DNA from: Acidobacteriaceae bacterium
GTDB taxonomy: Bacteria > Acidobacteriota > Terriglobia > Terriglobales > Acidobacteriaceae
Length of the DNA: 7,038 bases
Direction: 5' to 3'
NCBI GenBank assembly: GCA_025462805.1
Contig: JAOAPJ010000067.1
Span: forward strand, 1 to 7,038
Shown: positions 1-7,038 of the stretch, piece after piece
Numbering within the stretch: the stretch's first letter is position 1
Layout: the number at the start of each line of letters is the position of its first letter
Made by a program: the position numbers and the translations under genes
Notes under the pieces: generated by a model
Told to the model about the DNA's origin: nothing
The model's input: only the letters and a program-made list of their open reading frames with translations
Databases searched by the model: none

Positions 1-1319
1 ATGTTGCCGCCCACTTAGACTATGTTTCCGAGATGGGCTTCGACGTGCTCTACTTGCCGCCGATCCACCCGATCGGTCGCAGCTTTCGCAAAGGGAAGAA
101 CAACACTACAGAGGCGAAACCGGGCGAGGTCGGCAGCCCGTGGGCGATTGGCGCCGCGGAGGGTGGTCATCTGGACATCCTTTCAGAGCTCGGGAGCCTA
201 GCGGACCTCGAGGATTTGATCCTTGTGCTGAAGGACCGCAACATGGAGCTGGCGCTGGATATCGCGTTTCAGTGCGCACCCGATCATCCTTGGGTGAAGG
301 AGCATCCCGAGTGGTTCAAGAAGCGCGCCGACGGCTCGATCCAATATGCGGAGAACCCGCCGAAGAAATACCAGGACATCTACCCACTCGACTTCGAGTC
401 GAGCGACTGGCGTGGTCTGTGGGATGCCCTGAAAGAGGTCTTCACCTACTGGGCCAGCAAGGGTGCTCGCATCTTCCGCGTGGATAACCCGCATACCAAG
501 GCGTTTCCGTTCTGGGAGTGGGTGATCGCCGAGGTGCAGTCGGAGTATCCGGATGCGATCTTTCTGGCAGAGGCATTTACGCGGCCGCGCGTCATGGAGC
601 GGCTGGCGAAGCTCGGTTACACGCAGAGCTACACCTACTTCACCTGGCGCAACACGAAGGCGGAGCTGACCGAGTACATGACTCAGCTCACTAAGACTGA
701 GGTATCCGAGTACATGCGGCCGAACTTCTGGCCCAACACGCCGGACATTCTGCCCTTTGGGTTGCAGACGGGCGGTCTGAACGCATTCAAGAGCAGGGTT
801 GTGTTGGCGGCAACTTTGTCGTCCAACTACGGGATGTATGGACCGGCATTCGAGCTGGGCGTGAACCAGCCGTTCAAAGAGGGCAGCGAAGAGTACCTGA
901 ATAGCGAGAAGTACGAGATCAAGACTTGGGACCTGCATTCGCCGAGTCTGCTGCGCCCGATCATCACCAGCCTGAACCAGGCGCGTCGCGCGAATGCGGC
1001 GCTGCAGCGAAATGAGAATCTCGTCTTCCACGCCGTGGATAACGCGCAGATCATCGCTTACTCGAAGACCACCCCAGACAAGTCTGATGTAGTGCTCACC
1101 GTGGTGAATCTGGACCCTGTGAATGTGCAGGTGGGCTTTCTGAACCTGGACCTCGCCGCTCTCGGACTGACGGATGGTGCGAGTTATGAGGTATTCGATC
1201 TGCTTACGAACACGAGCTACCGCTGGCAGGGCGCGCGTAACTATGTCGAGTTGCGTCCGTATGGCATTCCGGCCCATGTCTTCGAGGTCCGCACGTCGGC
1301 GGCAAGCACACGCGCTTAA
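1..1319 (+). CDS. glgE: alpha-1,4-glucan:maltose-1-phosphate maltosyltransferase GlgE (5' partial)
   Basis: GlgE (GH13_3) transfers maltosyl units from maltose-1-phosphate to the non-reducing end of alpha-1,4-glucan in the cytoplasm. The reading frame is open to the left edge (first full codon at base 3) and the sequence before the ATG at 33 already matches the family, so that ATG is internal. About 438 codons are visible. The family is usually around 650-700 residues, so the N-terminal domain and the start of the catalytic barrel are missing. Visible family motifs are YLPPIHPIG, GSPWAIG, ALDIAFQCAPDHPWVKEHP and YAENPPKKYQDIYPLDF. The predicted nucleophile Asp is in FRVDNPHTK (codon 483-485), the acid/base Glu in FLAEAFTRP (570-572) and the transition-state Asp in NTPDI (744-746). 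YGMYGPAFEL and a C-terminal beta domain follow. All three catalytic residues are present, so the enzyme is probably active. The usual HTKP is HTKA here. It ends in TAA 59 bases before the TreS-Mak gene that makes its substrate, probably in one transcript. Confidence 0.96.
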   Translation, partial: VAAHLDYVSEMGFDVLYLPPIHPIGRSFRKGKNNTTEAKPGEVGSPWAIGAAEGGHLDILSELGSLADLEDLILVLKDRNMELALDIAFQCAPDHPWVKEHPEWFKKRADGSIQYAENPPKKYQDIYPLDFESSDWRGLWDALKEVFTYWASKGARIFRVDNPHTKAFPFWEWVIAEVQSEYPDAIFLAEAFTRPRVMERLAKLGYTQSYTYFTWRNTKAELTEYMTQLTKTEVSEYMRPNFWPNTPDILPFGLQTGGLNAFKSRVVLAATLSSNYGMYGPAFELGVNQPFKEGSEEYLNSEKYEIKTWDLHSPSLLRPIITSLNQARRANAALQRNENLVFHAVDNAQIIAYSKTTPDKSDVVLTVVNLDPVNVQVGFLNLDLAALGLTDGASYEVFDLLTNTSYRWQGARNYVELRPYGIPAHVFEVRTSAASTRA

Positions 1320-1364
1320 ACCAGCAGGTTCGTCCATAACTCCGCAGGGCCTGATGCTGGCCGC

Positions 1365-1374
1365 GGGAGGAGAG
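1365..1374 (+). promoter_or_regulatory. ribosome binding site for treS-mak (selects the TTG start)
   Basis: GGGAGGAGAG is a near-perfect Shine-Dalgarno sequence. Its GGAGG core (1366-1370) lies 8 bases before the TTG at 1379. An in-frame TGA (1376-1378) directly precedes that TTG, so no start further upstream is possible. The first in-frame ATG, at 1397, has no comparable site at the right distance. Confidence 0.75.
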
Positions 1375-1378
1375 TGAT

Positions 1379-4300
1379 TTGAAGCAACCGGGCAGCATGG
1401 CAGATCCGCTGTGGTTCAAAGATGCGATCATCTACGAGCTGCACGTACGGGCCTTCATGGACAGCAACAACGACGGGATTGGAGACTTTCCCGGCCTGAT
1501 GCAGAAGCTGGACTACATCCAGGACCTCGGGGTCACCTGCCTGTGGCTGCTGCCGTTCTTTCCCTCACCGCTGCGCGACGACGGCTACGACATCGCGGAC
1601 TACCTGAACGTGAACCCGAGCTACGGAACGCTTGATGATTTCAAGGCCTTCCTGAAGGCAGCGCACGACCGCAACATCCAGGTGATGGTGGAGCTGGTGG
1701 TAAATCACACGTCCGACCAGCATCCCTGGTTCGAGCGTGCCCGCCGCGCGCCGCGCGGCTCGGTGGAGCGCGACTACTACGTGTGGAGCGACACCGACCA
1801 GCTTTACAAGGACGCACGCATCATCTTCACGGACACGGAGAAATCCAACTGGACCTGGGATCCGGTCGCGGAGCAGTACTACTGGCATCGCTTCTTCTCT
1901 CACCAGCCAGATCTGAACTACGACAACCCGGTGGTGATGGAAGAGGTGCTCAACATCATGCGGTACTGGCTGGACATGGGTGTCGATGGCCTGCGTGTGG
2001 ATGCCATTCCGTACCTTGTCGAGCGTGACGGCACGAACTGCGAGAACCTGCCGGAGACGCACGCGGTGATGAAGAAGATCCGGGCCGCGATCGACGAAGG
2101 GTATGAAGGCCGTTTGATTCTGGCCGAGGCCAACCAGTGGCCAGCGGATGTGCGCCCGTATTTTGGGGATGGCGACGAATGCCATATGGCCTTCCACTTT
2201 CCGCTGATGCCGCGCATGTACATGGCTCTGCGCCAGGAGGATGCGCTGCCGATCACCGAAATCATGGCGCAGACCCCGGATATCCCGCCGAGCTGCCAGT
2301 GGGGCATCTTTCTGCGGAACCACGATGAGTTGACGCTCGAAATGGTGAGCGATGAAGAGCGTGACTACATGTACTTCGCCTACAGTGCCGATCCGCGCAT
2401 GCGCATCAACATCGGCATACGACGTCGCCTGGCTCCTCTGGTCGATAACAATCGCCGCCGCATCGAGCTCCTGAACAGCTTGCTCTTCTCCTTCCCAGGC
2501 ACGCCGATCCTCTATTACGGCGACGAGATCGGGATGGGTGACAACATCTATCTGGGCGATCGCAACGGCGTTCGCACCCCCATGCAGTGGACAGGTGACC
2601 GGAACGCCGGGTTCAGTCGCGCTAGTCCAGCCAAGCTCTATTCGCCGGTCGTGATGGATCCGGTCTGGGGGTATGAGGCAATCAACGCCGAGGCGCAGCA
2701 GAGCGATCCCTCGAGCCTGCTGAGCTGGATGCGCAACATGATCGCGCTGCGCAAACTCTTCCGGGTCTTCGGCCGCGGCACACTCAAATTTCTGCATCCC
2801 TCGAACCGCAAGGTCCTGGCTTACGTGCGCGAGGTTGGTGATGAACGCGTGCTGTGCGTCGCGAATCTATCGCGTTTTCCCCAACCGGCCCAACTGGATC
2901 TTTCTGAGTACGTGGGACTCACGCCGGTTGAGATGCTTGGCTATGTCGAGTTCCCGAAGATCGACCATAGCCCGTATGCGGTAACGCTGAACCAGTACGG
3001 ATTCCTGTGGCTGGAGCTGCAGGGTGAACTGGCTGCGCAGGAACCTGTTCGCGTGCAGGACGGCTCCATGGCGATTCAGCACGTGGCCGATTGGGCGACT
3101 GTGCTGTCCGGCCCCGGGCTTGACCGGTTGGAAGGAGAGTGGCTCCCTGCGTTTCTGCCAAAGCAACGGTGGTTCGGCGGAAAGTCAAGGCAGATCGCGT
3201 CCACCGCCATCGCGGACTGGGGGCCGATGGGCCAGCTGGCGCTCGCGCTGGTGGAGGTCACCTATCTTGGCGGTGATCGCGACATGTACTTCGTGCCCTT
3301 GGCCATTACCACTGGCGCGCAAGGCGAGTCGATCTGCAAGAACAGTCCCGCGGCGGTGCTCGCGTCGCTGACCACTCCAGACGGTCCAGCCTATCTGCAT
3401 GACGGCCTTTATGATGAAAATGCGGGGCGAGGTCTGCTTGCCCTGATTGGCGATGCCGGCGAGATCCGAATGCAGCGTGGCTTCCTGCGAGGCTTGCCCA
3501 GCGCGCGTTTCCGGGAACTGCGCGGTGATGAACCACTGGAACCACGGCGTGGCTCCGCGGAGCAGAGCAACACCTCGCTGCTGTTCGGTAGCCGGTTGAT
3601 CATGAAGGTCTTTCGCCGTCTCCAGGCGGGGCCCAACCCGGACATCGAGATCGGGCGCTATCTCACCGAGCACACCTCATTCCGCGCGATCGCTCCCTTC
3701 GGGGGATCCACCGAGTATGTCCCGGAGGGCGATGCTGTGAGCGTCGCCATCAGCTCTGCGGTCGCTATGTTGCAGGGCCTGGTGCCCAACGAAGGCGATG
3801 GGTGGGAGTGGTCGCTTGAGGAATTGCAGCGCTACTTCGAACAGGTCTCGAGCGTCCCGGTGCCGCCTGAGCACATGCCGCCGGCGAAGGCATCGCTAAC
3901 CCAGATAAGCGAACAGCCGGAGAGTGAGTGGACGCACGAACAGGTGGGCACATATAGCGAAGCCGCAGCCCTGCTCGGCCGGCGCACTGCGGAGATGCAC
4001 CTCGCTCTCGGTCAGCCCACGACGGATGTAGCTTTCGCTCCGGAAACAATGACTGCGGCAGACCTGGAGCGCTTGCGTGCCGATCTGGTGGAGCATGCGA
4101 GTGTCGCCTTCGATACCCTGCGCCAAAACATGTCGCGTCTCCCCAGCGACGTAGAGGAGATGAGCGGTCTTGTCCTGAGCCGGCGTCGCCGTGTGATGGA
4201 CCGGCTGAGCCAAGTTGCGAATCTCGCCTCTGCCGGGCTGCGCATTCGCGTCCATGGGGACTACCATCTGGGTCAGGTACTGCGCACGCGCGGAGACTTC

Positions 4301-4702
4301 GTCATCCTCGATTTTGAGGGGGAGCCGGCGCGCACGCTCGCTGAGCGGCGGGTCAAGCAGTCACCCATGAAGGATGTTGCCGGCATGCTGCGCTCATTCA
4401 GTTACGCCGCGTACACCGGGTTAATGCGTATGCTGACCCGGCGGCCCGGAGATGCGGACCGATTGGAGCCGTGGGCGCGAGTGTGGGAGAACGCCGTCTG
4501 CGGCGCCTTCCTGCGCGCGTACCGGCTCACCCTGCGAGCTGCCGGCGGAGCACTGGTTCCCGAGTCTGGCGACGCCTTCGAGTCGCTGCTGGAGATCTAC
4601 GTGCTCGATAAGGCGCTCTATGAACTGATCTACGAGTTGAACAACCGGCCGGCCTGGGTGCGGATCCCGCTGGCCGGCATCCTTGCGTTGCCGCTGCTGT
4701 GA
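1379..4702 (+). CDS. treS: trehalose synthase / maltokinase fusion (TreS-Mak)
   Basis: This 1107-residue bifunctional cytoplasmic enzyme converts trehalose to maltose (TreS, GH13_16) and phosphorylates maltose with ATP to maltose-1-phosphate (Mak, also called Pep2), the substrate of the upstream glgE product. TreS occupies about residues 8-550. It begins [15 protein letters not shown], with GH13 region I ELVVNHTS (104-112), nucleophile Asp208 in [10 protein letters not shown], acid/base Glu250 in [10 protein letters not shown] and Asp316 in [19 protein letters not shown] follows at 401-413, then a beta C-terminal domain. Mak occupies about 570-1107. Its cap motif is [13 protein letters not shown] (592-604), the putative ATP-contact Lys743 is in LIMKVFRR, catalytic Asp961 is in VHGDYHLGQ and metal-binding Asp978 is in ILDFEGEP. 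Conserved [20 protein letters not shown] lies near the end. All key residues of both halves are present. The start is TTG at 1379, chosen for its strong ribosome binding site; ATG 1397 would remove six residues. Such fusions are known in other bacteria. Confidence 0.97.
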   Translation: MKQPGSMADPLWFKDAIIYELHVRAFMDSNNDGIGDFPGLMQKLDYIQDLGVTCLWLLPFFPSPLRDDGYDIADYLNVNPSYGTLDDFKAFLKAAHDRNIQVMVELVVNHTSDQHPWFERARRAPRGSVERDYYVWSDTDQLYKDARIIFTDTEKSNWTWDPVAEQYYWHRFFSHQPDLNYDNPVVMEEVLNIMRYWLDMGVDGLRVDAIPYLVERDGTNCENLPETHAVMKKIRAAIDEGYEGRLILAEANQWPADVRPYFGDGDECHMAFHFPLMPRMYMALRQEDALPITEIMAQTPDIPPSCQWGIFLRNHDELTLEMVSDEERDYMYFAYSADPRMRINIGIRRRLAPLVDNNRRRIELLNSLLFSFPGTPILYYGDEIGMGDNIYLGDRNGVRTPMQWTGDRNAGFSRASPAKLYSPVVMDPVWGYEAINAEAQQSDPSSLLSWMRNMIALRKLFRVFGRGTLKFLHPSNRKVLAYVREVGDERVLCVANLSRFPQPAQLDLSEYVGLTPVEMLGYVEFPKIDHSPYAVTLNQYGFLWLELQGELAAQEPVRVQDGSMAIQHVADWATVLSGPGLDRLEGEWLPAFLPKQRWFGGKSRQIASTAIADWGPMGQLALALVEVTYLGGDRDMYFVPLAITTGAQGESICKNSPAAVLASLTTPDGPAYLHDGLYDENAGRGLLALIGDAGEIRMQRGFLRGLPSARFRELRGDEPLEPRRGSAEQSNTSLLFGSRLIMKVFRRLQAGPNPDIEIGRYLTEHTSFRAIAPFGGSTEYVPEGDAVSVAISSAVAMLQGLVPNEGDGWEWSLEELQRYFEQVSSVPVPPEHMPPAKASLTQISEQPESEWTHEQVGTYSEAAALLGRRTAEMHLALGQPTTDVAFAPETMTAADLERLRADLVEHASVAFDTLRQNMSRLPSDVEEMSGLVLSRRRRVMDRLSQVANLASAGLRIRVHGDYHLGQVLRTRGDFVILDFEGEPARTLAERRVKQSPMKDVAGMLRSFSYAAYTGLMRMLTRRPGDADRLEPWARVWENAVCGAFLRAYRLTLRAAGGALVPESGDAFESLLEIYVLDKALYELIYELNNRPAWVRIPLAGILALPLL

Positions 4703-4740
4703 CGGCAGTCTGAGAAAGGGCTACAGATGGAAGCAGGCCT

Positions 4741-5973
4741 ATGGCGAAGGTAGAGCTCGAACAGGAGACAAGCGGACCCGCCCAGAGCGCTCCACCGCCT
4801 GAGCTGGTGGTCGGAATACCCGGCCTGGTGGACGTCACGCAGGTCCGCTCGGTCGCTGCGCGTTGGCATGGCTCCGGGCTGCGAGTGGCTGTGGTATATC
4901 CCTGCGAGCCCGGCTTGCGCGAGTCCCAGGAGCTGCTGGAAGAGGGCAGCAACGTGCGGCTGGTGCCGCGCGAGATCGCACCCAGCAGCAGCGCGACTCC
5001 GCCCTGGCTGGGGCAGCCGGTTGTCTATGCTGCCTTGCTGGGTGAGGCGGAATCGCTGCGCGCCAATGGCTGCGTCATCCTCAACCCGGATCTGGCTGCA
5101 TTCACGCCGCGGGCGGTTGATGTGTTGGCCCGTCCGGTGCTTGCTGGAGAGTACGACCTTTCCATGCCCATTTACCGGGCGGGGCGCTTCGAGGGCCTGT
5201 TGACCCAAGCAGTCCTCGCCCCGGTCACCCGTGCGCTTTACGGGAAGCGCCTGCGCTACCCGCTGGCTCAGGACTTCGCGCTCTCTGCGGCTTTCCTCCC
5301 GCAATTGCGCGCCGCGCTCAGTACGCCGGCTGGAGCACAAGGCCTGCTGTGGCCGGCCACTCAGGCAGCTGTGCGCGACCGGAAGATCTGCCAGGTGCAT
5401 CTGCCGGTGCACCACGAGAATTTTGCGGCTGGGTTGGATCTGAGTACGCTGTTGCAGTTGATCCTGGCGCCGTTCTTCGCCGATATCGAACAGAACGCCA
5501 GCGTCTGGCAGCGAATCCGCGGCTCACAGCCGACGATGGAGATCGGCGCGGAGGCAACGGCAGGCAGCGAACCCCCGGCAGAGACGGTGCCCGATCCTCG
5601 GCCTATGGTTGATGCGTTCCTGCTTGGGCAGCGTAACCTGCAGGAGCTGTGGTCGCTGGTGCTGCCGCCGGTGACATTACTCGATCTGAAGCGCCTCAGC
5701 CGCCAGCCGCTTGAGAGCTTCCGCATGCCAGACGCATTGTGGGCGCGGGTGGTCTATGACTTTGCGCTCGCCTACCGGCTACGCGTGTTGAGTCGCGGGC
5801 ATCTGCTCGGCGCTCTGGCTCCGCTCTACCTGGGGTGGGTCGGCTCTCGTGTTCTCGAGGTGGGTGCCACTACCCCGATTGGCCCCCGTCAGGAGGAGTT
5901 GGAGCGCGCCTTTGAACAGAACAAGCCGTACCTAGTGCAGCGGTGGCGCTGGCCGGATCGCTTCAACCCCTAG
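4741..5973 (+). CDS. glycosyltransferase-like protein related to glucosylglycerate synthase, with degenerate donor-site motifs
   Basis: This 410-residue soluble protein has no signal peptide or membrane segment. Residues 1-20 look disordered. ELVVGIP (21-27) resembles the first strand of a GT-A fold. The best family match is at 111-180: VILNPDL, TPRAVDVLARPVL, YDLSMPIYRAGRFEGLLTQ, VTRALYGKRLRYP, QDFALS. This is the layout of GT81/GT2-type glucosylglycerate and glucosyl-3-phosphoglycerate synthases, which join an NDP-glucose to (phospho)glycerate. KICQVHLPVHHEN (215-227) fits the region where the family has a metal-binding His. C-terminal helices include FRMPDALWARVVYDFALAYR and end RWRWPDRFNP. 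From memory of the family, the early SYN-type motif, the acidic NSDGGS-type strand, GKG, DSD and GGDF are replaced by GLV, VVYPCEP, GQP, NPD (115-117) and AQDF (176-179). It may be a divergent enzyme or a catalytically dead partner. ATG 4741 is the first in-frame start after the stop at 4711, with GGAAG 7 bases upstream. It lies 38 bases after treS-mak, probably in the same operon. Fold relationship is fairly sure; activity is unknown. Confidence 0.75.
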   Translation: MAKVELEQETSGPAQSAPPPELVVGIPGLVDVTQVRSVAARWHGSGLRVAVVYPCEPGLRESQELLEEGSNVRLVPREIAPSSSATPPWLGQPVVYAALLGEAESLRANGCVILNPDLAAFTPRAVDVLARPVLAGEYDLSMPIYRAGRFEGLLTQAVLAPVTRALYGKRLRYPLAQDFALSAAFLPQLRAALSTPAGAQGLLWPATQAAVRDRKICQVHLPVHHENFAAGLDLSTLLQLILAPFFADIEQNASVWQRIRGSQPTMEIGAEATAGSEPPAETVPDPRPMVDAFLLGQRNLQELWSLVLPPVTLLDLKRLSRQPLESFRMPDALWARVVYDFALAYRLRVLSRGHLLGALAPLYLGWVGSRVLEVGATTPIGPRQEELERAFEQNKPYLVQRWRWPDRFNP

Positions 5974-5977
5974 AAAG

Positions 5978-5992
5978 CCGCGGACTTCGCGG
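5978..5992 (+). other. small GC hairpin in the gap before the membrane protein gene
   Basis: CCGCG (5978-5982) pairs with CGCGG (5988-5992) around the 5-base loop GACTT. It lies 5 bases after the TAG of the glycosyltransferase-like gene and 8 bases before the next ribosome binding site. There is no T-run, so it is unlikely to be a terminator. It could stabilise or tune the 3' segment of the mRNA, or be chance in GC-rich DNA. Confidence 0.3.
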
Positions 5993-5999
5993 ATCAGTT

Positions 6000-6004
6000 G
6001 GAGG
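6000..6004 (+). promoter_or_regulatory. ribosome binding site that sets the start of the membrane protein
   Basis: GGAGG lies 7 bases before ATG 6012. An earlier in-frame ATG at 5943 would overlap the preceding gene by 31 bases and add 23 residues that do not look like part of the family. This site therefore favours 6012. Confidence 0.75.
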
Positions 6005-6011
6005 CACGTTT

Positions 6012-6722
6012 ATGTGGAATGAAGTCGGCAGGACACTTAGCAACTCCATGGCGCAGGCTCTCGGCCGTTTTGCCGCTCTGCTGCCCGGCATTCTTGCCTT
6101 CCTGCTGGCGGTGGTGCTGTTTTCGCTGCTCGGCTGGCTGCTGGCATGGGTTTCACGTCGTGTCCTGACGGCACTGCACTTCAATGAGCGCCTGGGGCGC
6201 GGCACGGAGGCCGTGACGGAGTGGTCGCCGAACCAGACGCCTGCCGGGCTGGTGGCAAAGCTCGTCTTTTGGATATTCTTCGTCATCGGGGTCGGGGTGG
6301 GTGCGGATGCCTTCGGCGCCTCATCGAACTCCACCATGGCCGAGGGGCTGCTCGCGTATCTGCCCAAGCTGATCGGCGCGGCGGTGATCCTGCTGGTTGG
6401 CACGATCGTGGCGCGCTTCCTCTCCCGGGGCGTGCTGATCAGCGCCGTCAACATGAACCTGCAGTACGCGCGATTCCTCAGCCTTGGCGTTAAGTGGCTG
6501 GTCCTGGTTCTCACCGGTGCCATGGCGCTGGATCACCTGCGGATCGGCACCGTGATCGTCGATCTAGCCTTTGGGATTCTCTTTGGCGGCATCGTGCTGT
6601 CGCTCGCCCTTTCGGTGGGTCTCGGCTCTCGTGACCTCGTCAGCCGCTCGCTGGAGCGGGAGACAAGCCGCGCCGCAACCCCGCCGCTGCGGGAGCAGGA
6701 GGAGGAGTTGCGGCACTTCTGA
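6012..6722 (+). CDS. CmpX-like / MscS-related inner membrane protein with two conserved TM helix units
   Basis: This 236-residue integral inner-membrane protein has about five hydrophobic segments, near residues 20-47, 83-103, 113-135, 158-176 and 180-204. Two segments share one pattern, LPGILAFLLAVVLFSLLGWL and LPKLIGAAVILLVGTIVARF. They look like the duplicated 'conserved TM helix' unit (PF05552) found in MscS-type proteins and in Pseudomonas CmpX. The last segment, FGGIVLSLALSVGLGSRDLV (191-210), resembles the Gly/Ala-rich pore helix of MscS and its GLQDLVSN-like end. The protein stops soon after in a charged tail (about 207-236), so the usual cytoplasmic beta domain of MscS channels is absent. 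Its role is probably in membrane tension or cell-envelope stress, possibly as a channel, but this is not proven. Start ATG 6012 is supported by GGAGG at 6000-6004. It follows the glycosyltransferase-like gene by 38 bases and is the last gene of the apparent operon. Confidence 0.8.
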   Translation: MWNEVGRTLSNSMAQALGRFAALLPGILAFLLAVVLFSLLGWLLAWVSRRVLTALHFNERLGRGTEAVTEWSPNQTPAGLVAKLVFWIFFVIGVGVGADAFGASSNSTMAEGLLAYLPKLIGAAVILLVGTIVARFLSRGVLISAVNMNLQYARFLSLGVKWLVLVLTGAMALDHLRIGTVIVDLAFGILFGGIVLSLALSVGLGSRDLVSRSLERETSRAATPPLREQEEELRHF

Positions 6723-6725
6723 TCA

Positions 6726-6744
6726 GGGGCAGTCGGCCTGCCCC
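6726..6744. terminator. probable bidirectional terminator hairpin between convergent genes
   Basis: GGGGCAG (6726-6732) and CTGCCCC (6738-6744) form a perfect 7-base-pair, GC-rich stem with a TCGGC loop. It sits in the 30-base gap between the TGA of the membrane protein (6722) and the TAA of the convergent reductase (6753). The position is ideal for ending transcription from both sides. Neither side has a clear T-run, so intrinsic termination would be weak. Confidence 0.55.
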
Positions 6745-6752
6745 AACCGCGT

Positions 6753-7038
6753 TTAGCTGAATCCCAGCACGGGATGCGGCTCGTAGGGCTCTTCGAGCGC
6801 CTTCACTTCTTCCGGCGTTAACTTCAGATCAAGGGCGTGGATAGCGTCATCCAGGTGAGAGAGCTTGCTGGCACCGATGATAGGCGCGGTGACACCGGGC
6901 TGCGCGAGCAGCCACGCAAGCGCGATCTCGGCATTGCTCACTCCGCGCTTCTGCGCGAGTGCCGTCACCCGATCCACGACCGTGTAGTCGGATTGCTTGT
7001 AGTAGAGCTCGCGAGCAAAAGCATCCGCCTGTGCGCGC
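6753..7038 (-). CDS. aldo/keto reductase, YajO-like, C-terminal part (5' partial)
   Basis: About 95 codons of the 3' end are visible, reading leftward from the right edge, and the frame is open through that edge. A GTG at 6977 lies inside the conserved region and is not the true start. The family is NAD(P)H-dependent cytoplasmic oxidoreductases of about 320-350 residues with a TIM-barrel fold, so the catalytic Asp-Tyr-Lys-His residues lie outside the window. Visible are ARELYYKQSDYTVVDRV, the helix GVSNAEIALAWLLAQPGV, the cofactor phosphate-binding region APIIGASKLSHLDDAIHAL and LKLTPEEVKALEEPYEPHP. The ending YEPHPVLGFS closely resembles the end of E. coli YajO-type reductases. The substrate cannot be told from this fragment. 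It is convergent with the operon, 30 bases away, so it is a separate transcription unit and its link to glucan metabolism is doubtful. Confidence 0.9.
   Translation of the reverse strand, partial: RAQADAFARELYYKQSDYTVVDRVTALAQKRGVSNAEIALAWLLAQPGVTAPIIGASKLSHLDDAIHALDLKLTPEEVKALEEPYEPHPVLGFS

Noticed and set aside
198..1337. Long open frame of 379 codons on the minus strand, opposite glgE
   Set aside because: It is antisense to a gene with full family motifs. Its own translation is Arg/Leu/His-rich with no recognisable domain, as expected of a shadow frame in GC-rich coding DNA.
1321..1360. Inverted repeat CCAGCA / TGCTGG in the gap between glgE and treS-mak
   Set aside because: The arms are only 6 bases with a 28-base loop and no T-run follows. 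This is too weak to call a terminator or attenuator.
1565..2797. Long open frame of 410 codons on the minus strand, opposite treS
   Set aside because: It is a shadow of the GH13 domain, rich in Val/His/Arg, with no family motif and no convincing ribosome binding site.
4863..5203. Possible frameshift in the N-terminal half of the glycosyltransferase-like gene to explain the missing motifs
   Set aside because: Translations of the other plus frames in this region are Arg/Cys/Ser-rich and contain none of the expected motifs. The main frame is uninterrupted.
5943..6011. Upstream in-frame ATG start for the membrane protein
   Set aside because: It would overlap the previous gene and add a polar 23-residue stretch, while ATG 6012 has GGAGG at ideal spacing.
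4703..6011. The two gaps before the glycosyltransferase-like and membrane protein genes are both exactly 38 bases
   Set aside because: The two spacer sequences share no similarity, so the equal length appears to be coincidence.

Overview
This is a GC-rich (roughly 60% or more by eye), densely coding bacterial window. Four consecutive plus-strand genes have short intercistronic gaps (59, 38 and 38 bases) and look like one operon. A fifth, convergent gene runs in from the right edge. No rRNA, tRNA, mobile element or CRISPR is visible. The genes resemble those of GC-rich environmental bacteria such as Acidobacteriota or Proteobacteria. That placement rests on general resemblance and is tentative.

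Layout. Bases 1-1319 hold the 3' two thirds of glgE, the maltosyltransferase that extends alpha-1,4-glucan from maltose-1-phosphate; its 5' end lies off the left edge. Bases 1379-4702 encode a fusion of trehalose synthase (TreS) and maltokinase (Mak), started at a TTG with a strong ribosome binding site. Bases 4741-5973 encode a 410-residue protein whose C-terminal two thirds resemble the glucosylglycerate synthase / glucosyl-3-phosphoglycerate synthase type of glycosyltransferase, but whose usual nucleotide-sugar and metal motifs are replaced. Bases 6012-6722 encode a small membrane protein with two 'conserved TM helix' units, like CmpX and the membrane part of MscS-type channels. Bases 6753-7038 (minus strand) are the C-terminal end of a YajO-like aldo/keto reductase. 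A GC-rich inverted repeat sits between the two convergent stops.

How the genes work together. TreS interconverts trehalose and maltose, Mak phosphorylates maltose with ATP, and GlgE transfers the maltosyl unit to a growing alpha-glucan. So the first two genes encode three of the four enzymes of the GlgE pathway. The fourth, the branching enzyme GlgB, is not in the window. The two downstream genes suggest a link to compatible solutes and osmotic or membrane stress: a glycosyltransferase relative of glucosylglycerate makers and a mechanosensitive-channel-like membrane protein. This link is inferred from gene order and is not proven.

The most interesting points are the glycosyltransferase-like protein with its catalytic signature eroded but its coding frame intact, and its placement between trehalose-to-glucan enzymes and an MscS-like membrane protein that lacks the cytoplasmic beta domain.
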